Positions 56,595 through 64,000 of a stretch of 64,000 nt of DNA are shown one piece after another (positions within the stretch are counted from its first letter, which is position 1; every line of letters begins with the position of its first letter). The DNA comes from Manduca sexta. Taxonomy: Eukaryota; Arthropoda; Insecta; Lepidoptera; Sphingidae. The stretch covers positions 14,945,291 through 15,009,290 of the forward strand of contig NC_051135.1 of assembly GCF_014839805.1 (NCBI RefSeq), given 5' to 3'. Position numbers and translations under genes: made by a program. The notes under the pieces were generated by a model. That model saw nothing but the letters and a program-made list of their open reading frames with translations, made no database searches and was not told the origin of the DNA.

Positions 56595-57849
56595 GTAACT
56601 AGTTGGTGGTTAGACGACATGTACCTGAAAGTGCGGCTGCCTCTGCCGATCAACTCCAACCCTGGCATGGTGTTTCCGCGCCGCAAGTTCGCCAAGATGG
56701 AAGAGGTGGCTGATCTCGGAGCGTTGTTCATCGACGATCTATTGGACTACAAGGAAATGTTGGACAGGTATTCATACTGTTTAACTAGTGGGAGATTGCT
56801 TGATTGAGCAAGACCATGCATAGTAATAAACTAATGTGGTTCCGTAGTAGTTTAATATATCTAGTAAGGCTGAAGGGTATAATCCCCATCGTTAGAGTGC
56901 GCGGTTAGTGTCGGTCGACCTTTTTTTGTTGAAATGCATTATAAGACCGGCGAAATGTAGCAATATTAACGGGACGTGATATTACAAACAAATGCTCTTT
57001 AAGTTACTGAATTAACAAACTAAGTTACTGATTTAAAATCTATAATTTGTACGAAAAACAATACGGTTTATAGAGACTTACCAAATAAAATATTAAAAAT
57101 ATCTTTTCTTTCCAATTGTTTATTGAATCATAAATTCAATACATACCAAAAAAACTCGCATTCTTCTGTCTGAGTTCTTCTGGTTACATAATATTATAAC
57201 ACCCTCCACTTTGAATTTAATTTTATAAAACATTCAAAAATGGAACGACGATTTCGACTTGACTAGCTTTAGTTATTGTTCTTATGACTTGACATCATTT
57301 ATGTTTCAAGATGGCGTTTCAATTTACGCTACCTACTTTTTGGTTAAATCAAATAATATAATTAATAATTACAATGACTGCCTCGGTGGCGTAGTTGTAC
57401 TGCATGCTCGGTACGGCAGCGCTCTGAGGTCCTGGGTTCGAATCCCGGGTCGGGCAAAGTGATATTTGGGTTTTTCTGCTCAGTATCAGCCCGGAGTCTG
57501 GAATTTGTGCCCGATATGGCGATAGGCTCGCCCACTATCACATCATGGGACGGAACATACTTGGCGAAAATTGGGTGCCATGGTTGCGCCTCTGCATACC
57601 CCTTCGGGGATAAAATGCGTGATGTTGTGTGTGTGTGTATAATTAATTATTATTATTCTTAGGGGCGAGCTTCCTCTGGAAAGAGCAACTAGCCGTGAAA
57701 AGGGTCAGCCGCTGTGCATGGAACAATTCTACCGCCTGCTGGGCGTATGTCGCATCCCTGAAATGGGAAGAGATAGGTTAGATCTCCCAAAGATTAAAAA
57801 CGGGACCGAAGAACAAGAGGAGCTCGTTGTTGTAGCTTGCAGGAATTAT
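56595..57849 (+). CDS. ChAT: Choline O-acetyltransferase, two internal exons
   Basis: ChAT makes acetylcholine from choline and acetyl-CoA in cholinergic neurons. Exon a, 56595-56767, follows CTCTGCAG and ends at GTATTC. It reads VTSWWLDDMYLKVRLPLPIN, then SNPGMVFPRRKF and LGALFIDDLLDYKEMLD. Exon b, 57663-57849, follows TTCTTAG and ends at GTAAGT. It reads GELPLERATSREKGQPLCME, then QFYRLLGVCRIPEMGRD and VVVACRNY. Phases join (2 to 2; exon b ends in phase 0). WWL.DMYL..RL.LP.NS and the VACRN end resemble choline rather than carnitine acetyltransferases. The upstream substrate domain and the exons with the catalytic His are not visible. Insect ChAT genes have long introns, so they probably lie upstream of or in the gap and beyond 64000. 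Confidence 0.8.
57375..57650 (+). repeat. SINE family B in the ChAT intron, tail next to the splice acceptor
   Basis: A full copy, head at GACTGCCTCGGTGGCGTAGT and body as at 55672, ending in (TG)n and ATTAATTATTATTATTC. The tail ends about 10 bp before the AG at 57661-57662. Confidence 0.88.
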
Positions 57850-58756
57850 GTAAGTATTTTTAAACAGGTAATTAATAATAATTATAAATTACGCAAAAAA
57901 AATAAAACGAATAATTCTATTTTTATTTTTTAATTGTGGATTATTCTTAGTTTTAATAAACTTAACACCTACGAAATTAAATAAGAATAATATTACTTAC
58001 TAGTCTTATAAAATAGATTGTAATTTATTGCTAAGAATCCAGTTCTTACAAAAATGTTAAAAAAAAAAACAGTGAGTATTTAAAGAATATCATAATACCC
58101 GAAAGATTATATAAATTTATAAAAAGTGAATATAATTAACTTATACACAGTAAAATGAGTATGAAACTATAATTATTTAATGTATAAAAAGTGTTATTAT
58201 ATTTATTTTTAGCAAAATAAAGTTTCATATTACATTCTTGTTATAATAGATAGTAACATAACATCATGCCCGCTAAACATCCGAAGGTAGATAGCAAATA
58301 AATGCTCGTAAGTTGGACATCAGCCAGACAGCACAACATAAAATCAATAATGAGAACCTAACTACTAAGTAAATAAAACATGATACCTACTTCGTCTGTT
58401 TAAAACTTAAAGCCTGCAAAATTTAGAAACAGGTTCAAATGCATAGATAAATACAACCTATAAATCCAATCCAATCCAATTTATTTTATTTGGCTGTAAA
58501 CCCAGCCTAGCGCAACAAGGAACAAAAAATCTTTTGTATGGAATTGACATGGCATTTAATGGCGGATACTGCTATCTCTCTCTCTCAGTACAGTTTCTCT
58601 TTCTATTCCTCACCGCCATTATTATTGTTTGTCTATTTCCTGACGTTTTGGAATACATTTGTGTTTATTGACTTATGTTTGTATTATTTGTTATTCAAAC
58701 AAGTAAAAATATACCAAAAGTGTTTTTGTTGGTGTAAGTGAATAGGTTTTAAAGAC
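57850..58756. other. AT-rich stretch, no exon recognised
   Basis: No further ChAT exon was found. A short tandem of AATCC (about 58460-58478) and a CTCTCTCTCT run near 58575-58586 lie upstream of the THAP frame and may belong to its leader or promoter. Confidence 0.4.
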
Positions 58757-59718
58757 ATGCCACCAAAAAAACGTTTCATTATGTGTGAAATTTGTGGAGA
58801 TCGAGCCAGTCGAATAAATCACAAAAGCAGAATGTTTATGGCGAAATTTCCATTGGATGAGGTCAGGTAAGCATTAAGTAATTAGATGTTTTTAGTCATC
58901 GCGCAAATAAAGTAGCTTAGAAATAATAAAAATTCTCATTTTCTAATTACCATTATGTTACTAGTGATGTTGTTATGATTATCGATATCGATACCTGTTT
59001 AAATTTATTAATCAATTTGCCCTCCGTGGTTACACCCATTTAGGTCCAGATTCTGTGGGAACATAGGGATAAAAAGTCGTAATTCTAACTATCTACATAC
59101 CAAGTTTAATCGCAATCATTTTAGATTTTTGCGGGTACGAATAATAAACATACAATTGCATGCACACGCTTTATAATATTAGTAAGATGATGACTGATCA
59201 TCAGGACAAAAAATACTAAAGTCGTGTATGTGTCGGTGTGTGTGTGTGTGTGTGTACTTAAAAATGCGTTGAGCAATCAATGTGCCTGGTCACTGTTTAT
59301 GATTTTAGGCTTAAATATAATTTAATAAGCAATTTATATACAATAAAAAAATATTTCCAGATGCCGAAAGTGAGTTCAGATTGTGGGAAAAGAAGATTTG
59401 ATATATGTTCCCATAGAAAAGCTGCATACTTTGAAATATGTGTGTGGTTCTCACTTTAATAACAAAGATTTTAATAAAAAGAACAATCGCCTTAGAAAGT
59501 CAGCCATACCATCGAAAAATTTGAAAGCTGATCCACTTCCTGATGAAATGTTTGAATTTCCGTGCCATGTTTTTATAAACAATTATTGCACAAATGATAA
59601 TATCTTTCAAGAGAAGTGCGACAAAGAAGTGTCACCATCCTTTGACTTTATAATTAAATATTCTCATTGTACCTTGACCAATCATAAGTGCAACTACATT
59701 CGCCTACATAGTGAATAA
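58757..59718 (+). pseudogene. THAP zinc-finger reading frame, two exons, TGA at the conserved Trp
   Basis: THAP domains bind DNA through a C2CH zinc site. Exon 1 is 58757-58866 (MPPKKRFIMCEICGDRASRI ending at GTAAGC). Exon 2 begins at 59361 after TTTCCAG and runs to 59718. The zinc ligands are CEIC and, in exon 2, CGSHF. An AVPTIF-like box reads SAIPS. At the invariant tryptophan (RxxW; here RCRK then TGA at 59370-59372, followed by VQIVGKED) the codon is TGA instead of TGG. The frame after the stop stays open for 115 codons, so decay is recent or the base is wrong. The last codons and the stop lie in a LINE tail whose AATAAA overlaps the stop. The rest of the protein matches nothing I recognise. 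Confidence 0.7.
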
Positions 59719-59735
59719 AGGATTTTATTTTAAAA
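59670..59735 (+). repeat. LINE 3' tail, family D, short fragment
   Basis: ATAAGTGCAACTACATTCGC and CATAGTGAATAAAGG with ATTTTATTTT align with the ends at 42726 and 44830. It supplies the stop and polyadenylation signal of the THAP frame. Confidence 0.7.
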
Positions 59736-60416
59736 TACAATTATTATTCAACATGTGAAAGCTTTTCATTTTATTTCCAATCCTCATTTTAGTCCAGCCT
59801 TGTAATTATAGTGCTAAAATGTTCACTGTATATTGTGAGTTGGATTGATAATGTGGACTCGAAAATACATTATATGAATTTTATCAAAGTAGCATTAGCG
59901 TCGATTCCCACCCAGTAGAATTTATCGATATCGATAAAAAGTGCTCACTACTATGTATTTTGTTCAGTTGGTAGTATTGTTATTTGTCGTTCCTGACGTA
60001 TTCTTCCGTGATATTGGTATTGATACGCCATGTAAATTCGATTTTATTTCTTTGTATTAAGTCCTGTCTCTTAAAACGTAGTGATTATATTCTCTTTGGT
60101 AAACCTATAAATCAAATAATTTGAAATTGACATTTTATGAAAAGTAATCACATTGACATTCGTCGTTTTGAATGATTTCTATTAATAATAATAATAATAA
60201 TTTATTTATTAGACACAAAATTAGTTACAAATCTGTACAGTTCTGTTTCCTAAACTAAGTAAAAACTTGTATTTAAGGATAACAGTACCTTCCTTTACAA
60301 TTTACAATATTATGTGTCCAATACAAAAAGATTAAAAGTAAAAATAAAACAAAATGAAAATAAAAAATAAAACAAAGGCAATAAACATAGAAATTACGTC
60401 TAAACTAAACATGCTT

Positions 60417-60521
60417 GCGTGTGTGCGTGTGCGTGTGCGTGTGCGTGTGCGTGTGCGTGTGCGTGTGCGTGTGCGTGTGCGTGTGCGTGTGCGTGTGCGT
60501 GTGCGTGTGCGTGTGCGTGTG
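60417..60521. repeat. (GTGTGC)n microsatellite, about 17 units
   Basis: A nearly perfect hexanucleotide array lying in the 3' UTR of the LINE (GCACAC on the element's sense strand). Confidence 0.95.
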
Positions 60522-60545
60522 GGTATATTTATATTTAGTATAAAT

Positions 60546-63509
60546 CTACGCCACGATTAAGTTTTCAGAGGTTTCATAAGTATGTAATTTTAACCAATTC
60601 ATAATTTGTTTTCTAGCTTCGTAGTCACTAAGACCCCGAATATTTGTACTTTTATTCAAAATATTGTAGAGTCTAGGCCCTTGAAAATCATAATGACGCT
60701 TTGCAGCCAGGCTACGCACTGAGGGGACATGGAAAATATCAATTCTTTTGGTTTTGTCTATAGGAGGAGCTGTTTTGTGGTAACGTTTAAGACATTGTAA
60801 TAGATAGGTTTTTCTAACAGATAAGACTCCAGATTTCTCATAGACGTCTGTGGTGGGATGTCCATACGGTAAATGCAGAATAACTTTCAGTAGCGCTCTT
60901 TGTGCTCGTTCTATTTCAATTAAATGCGATTTAGCTGCTCCACCCCATGAGCATATACAGTAGGTTATTAAACAATGACAGAGAGCATTATATATATCAA
61001 TGAGGAGAGGTCTTTCCACCACTTCTCTTAATTTTTTAAACACACATATGAGCCTTCTAATCCTTATTGATATTATAGAAATGTGAGCCTTCCAATTTAG
61101 GTTGTTGTCAAGATAAACACCAAGATATCTAATTTGAGGGGTCCCTTCCAGCTTAGTGCAGTTGCAGGTTATGTCATCATTGTTGCTTATATTACAAGGA
61201 AAAGAATGAATTGTTATTGAAAAATTTTGGGGTGGTTTTGTGGCTGCTGTTTTATAAAAACATACGTATTTTGTTTTAGAAGTATTGAGCGTTAGCAAAC
61301 TGTCTTCGAGCCATCTAGTGACAAGTCGGAGCCCTTTATGAGCCAAGCTCTGTGCAGAGTCCCAACTCGAGCTGTGGAAGAGAATGACTGTGTCGTCTGC
61401 AAACATAAACATGTCTCCACCAGTAATACTCATCTGACAGAGATCATTAATATAAACTAAGAATAATATTGGTCCTAGTATGCTCCCTTGAGGAACTCCG
61501 TATGTACATGAAGTAAGATCACTAGATATTTGGTCAACACGAACTTTTTGAACCCTATTACTCAAGTAGTCGGTAAACCAGGCATATGGAATCCCTCTGA
61601 CACCTATATTATAAAGGCGTGTCAGAAGCACTGGTATCGACACAGTGTCAAAAGCTTTTTGTAAATCCAAAAATATACCTACACATTTTTCAGATTTTTC
61701 GAAATATTTAGTAATTTTTGATGTCAGTAATAAAACAGCATCATCTGTCGACTTTTTCTTTCTGAAACCGAATTGGTTATTATGGACTAAATTATTTCTT
61801 TCCAAATAATTTATTAATCTTTTACCTACCACTTTCTCTATTATTTTTGAAAGAGTAGATAGAAGGGAAATAGGACGGTAATTATTTGGAGATGATATAG
61901 ACCCCGATTTATATATGGGAATAACTATGGCTTGTTTCAGAATTTTAGGAAAAGTACCTGTTTCAATACTAAGATTACATATATAAGCAATAGGTTCACA
62001 GAGGAATTGGTAGTATTTCTTAAAAAATAATGTATCAAGACCGTCCCATCCAGGAGCACTTTGTGATTTAAGACTTTGGATAATGACTCTGATTTCTTCA
62101 CTATCAGTTAGATTAAGCGACATTGAGGATAATGGGCCATTTTTTGTTGAGCTTCTAGCTAGGTCCAGATCCGTTGTGCATAGTTTAGTAAGAGTAGAAT
62201 TTGCCAATTTACTCCCAACAGATGTGAAGAATTTGTTGACTTTATTTAAGGACTCTCTAGGCGTTTTATCAATGTTTAAGAGCACGGAGGGGCTTGTGAC
62301 CGCTCCTGTTTTAAATTACCGACCTCTTTAATTAATTTCCAAGTCTCCTTTAGGTTACCTTTTGTATTAGTAAATTTCTTCTTATAATATTGTTGCTTTA
62401 ATGCTTTAGCTAGGCCATTACATATGTTTCTGTATTTTTTATAATTATATTGGAGTTCCGTGTCTTCAGGTGTTTGTTTTGATTTTTTATGTAATAAATC
62501 TCTTTTTCTTAGGGATCTTATCACACTCGGGGTCATCCATGGTTTAAGCGGTTTGAATCTATTAGTCACAGTAATGGTAATCTTATTAGAATTTATTATG
62601 TTTTGTAAGACATTGATTAGTAGTTCCGTGGCATGGTTAACGTCGGATGTGAGGTATATCGGGGACCAGTCCTGTGTCTTGATGTCTTGTAAATTTTTTA
62701 CATGATCATAATAACTTTTTTCCCGGTTAGTGCAGTTATTAGATGTTAGTTTTAATTCTTCTATGTGCAGCAGGATTGGACAGTGATCAGTAAACTCATC
62801 GAACACAATAGTTTTAATGGAGTCGTAACCTTTAACCATGAAATGATCAAGACAAGTACTTTTCCTGGTGGGTAAATTAACACATTGTCTTAGGCCATAT
62901 GAAGCTAAAATATTCAGATACTCCGCCGAAAATCCAGACTGGTTATTGGGCATAATATCAATATTTAGATCACCCGTCAAAATTATATTACGACTTTTTA
63001 TTTGAGACAAGATTTTATAAACAGAATCAATATACTTGCTAGGGTTACGGTTTGCTGGTGGTGTATATGTACAAATGAGGGTTAGGTTAGTATTAATGTC
63101 CATTACTAAAAAGGTTACCGTCATCGTATGTGGGCTCAAAGGCATTACATGAGATAGTATATTTTATATAAGCAATGACGCCATCATTTTGATTAATTAT
63201 ACGGTTGGTACGGAAGGAAGTATAACCGTCTATTGAGGGAGCTGTACTATTTTTATCCAGCCAGCATTCTGTTAGGACAATAATATCCACTGTGATATTA
63301 AGTTGAGCCAAAAATATAAGAAAACTGTCAAAATTACAATGAACACTTCTTATGTTTAATGTTAATATAGAAAGATTATGTTTTTTATTTGGACTATAAT
63401 TTAGTACTTCCGAGCATATACAAGGGTTTGACAATTTGAAGCATGTGATATTAGAAGGTTGGTCTATATCACTGACAATTTCGCTATTAATAGGATTAGA
63501 ATTGGTCAT
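60546..63509 (-). pseudogene. LINE ORF2: endonuclease and reverse transcriptase, two frameshifts
   Basis: Start ATG at 63509. Endonuclease: LTLNIRSVHCNFDSFLIF, VLTECWL, then (after a one-base shift near 63118-63122) LILTGDLNIDI-like GDLNIDIM, STCLDHFMV and FTDHCPILL. A second one-base shift near 62285-62295 leads to the RT: SAPGWDGLDTLFFKK, YRPISLLSTLSKIIEKVV, FGFRKKKSTDDAVLL, FLDLQKAFDTVSIPVLL, GVPQGSILGPILFLVYINDL and the catalytic FADD. The C-terminal third (SWGGAAKSHLIEIERAQRAL) matches the usual RT tail. The three open pieces are 63509-63093, 63145-62276 and 62285-60546. With only two indels it is a young copy or an intact copy with assembly errors. Confidence 0.9.
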
Positions 63510-63807
63510 TGTGATAGCAATGGCAAAAACTTATCATGCTCAGAAGACCAAAGGAAATATAGGTCAAATAATTTTTAATATATAAATTTAAAAAGATGAT
63601 TGCGTATTTTGGACATAATATACTAATATAATGTGAGATATGTGTATTGATTAGTGAGTTCATATATGTTAAAAAGTAGATGATTTTGTAAAGTGTGTCG
63701 CTGCAAGCATGTATGAACAGTTTGTAATTAAACGATGAATGAGGAGATAATAAAAACTTAAGCTTAATTTTGTTGTACAAATTAAAGATAAAGATAATTA
63801 AAACTAG

Positions 63808-64000
63808 TCAGTCTCGGGGCAGTAAGGCATTGAGATCCAATTCAGCATCAATTCTTACGTGGGATGAGCCATCATCTTTGCGGAGGAACACTTTACCATG
63901 CGACGTTCAACAGTATTTATAACTGTGTAGTGATGCAAATTCCCGAGCCAGAAAAAACAGTTTCTTCAATCTAGGCGTGAGATTATCAGATACAAAAACA
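63808..64000 (-). pseudogene. LINE ORF1 C-terminus with premature TGA
   Basis: The frame from the window edge reads VFVSDNLTPRLKKLFFLARE, then FASLHSYKYC, TGA (63909-63907), TSHGKVFLRKDDGSSHVRI and DAELDLNALLPRD, stop at 63810-63808. The LTP...L...AR and W.(N/S)HG+(I/V)F(L/V)RK pattern is the C-terminal domain of ORF1 proteins in this LINE group. The TGA occupies the usual Trp position. The N-terminal part lies beyond 64000. Confidence 0.7.

Larger units (their letters stand above)
60186..64000 (-). mobile_element. Jockey/CR1-group LINE, nearly intact, 5' part beyond the window
   Basis: Minus-strand order: the ORF1 C-terminus (64000-63808), a 298-bp spacer, ORF2 (63509-60546), a 3' UTR with a GCACAC microsatellite, and a 3' end of (ATT)n repeats at about 60186-60203. 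The 3' trinucleotide tail, as opposed to poly(A), favours the CR1 side of the group. Only a few single-base lesions disturb it. Confidence 0.85.

Noticed and set aside
47766..57650. SINE heads (for example at 47766, 55672, 57375) as functional tRNA genes
   Set aside because: They have A- and B-box-like sequence but no complete cloverleaf acceptor pairing that I can see, and they continue into a common SINE body.
56595..57849. Carnitine O-acetyltransferase as identity of the two acyltransferase exons
   Set aside because: The WWL.DMYL..RL.LP.NS and VACRN signatures fit choline acetyltransferase better; carnitine enzymes differ around these positions.
60354..60560. 68-codon frame made of Val-Arg repeats
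   Set aside because: It is a translation of the GTGTGC microsatellite.

Overview
This is eukaryotic nuclear DNA and almost certainly lepidopteran (moth or butterfly). It is AT-rich. Genes are split by GT-AG introns. The repeats are ones I recognise as typical of Lepidoptera: Helitrons with TC...CTAG ends, two abundant tRNA-derived SINEs, RTE-type LINE tails, and an R1-clade LINE whose ORFs are joined by TAATG. No operon, CRISPR array, origin or prokaryotic system is visible.

Layout. 1-4660 (minus) is an R1-clade non-LTR retrotransposon, cut by the window edge inside its reverse transcriptase, with a 119-bp inverted repeat beside its 5' end. 6300-9510 is a graveyard of Ty1/copia and Helitron pieces. 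10137-16807 (plus) is a complete ten-exon CD36-family scavenger receptor (class B) gene encoding 497 residues. 17-27 kb is intergenic, with SINE, Helitron and LINE debris. At 32248-32342 (plus) lies a single, perfectly phased exon 2 of a second CD36-family gene, with a candidate first exon at 27539-27554; its other exons are not visible and may lie in the 500-N gap at 33591-34090. 34262-41773 (minus) is an SV2-like major facilitator transporter, nine exons visible and the last missing towards the same gap. 42-52 kb is transposon-dense: three terminal-inverted-repeat MITEs in about 1 kb, LINE tails, and a Jockey-type LINE relic broken by later insertions. After a second 500-N gap, 52736-54869 (plus) is a long low-complexity Thr/Lys/Pro/Asn-rich reading frame of unknown function with two frame breaks. 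56595-57849 (plus) holds two internal exons of choline acetyltransferase (ChAT), whose other exons fall outside the visible sequence. 58757-59718 (plus) is a two-exon THAP zinc-finger reading frame with TGA at the conserved tryptophan and a 3' end made from a LINE tail. 60186-64000 (minus) is a nearly intact Jockey/CR1-group LINE.

The host genes form no obvious pathway: lipid or pigment uptake (CD36 family), membrane transport (SV2-like) and neurotransmitter synthesis (ChAT). The points most worth following are the tandem CD36-family paralogue truncated at an assembly gap, the paired loss of one conserved disulfide in the complete receptor, a SINE whose tail lies against a ChAT splice acceptor, and the THAP/LINE composite. 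I found no convincing new biological system. Exon boundaries were read by eye from splice sites, phase and family similarity, without transcript data.
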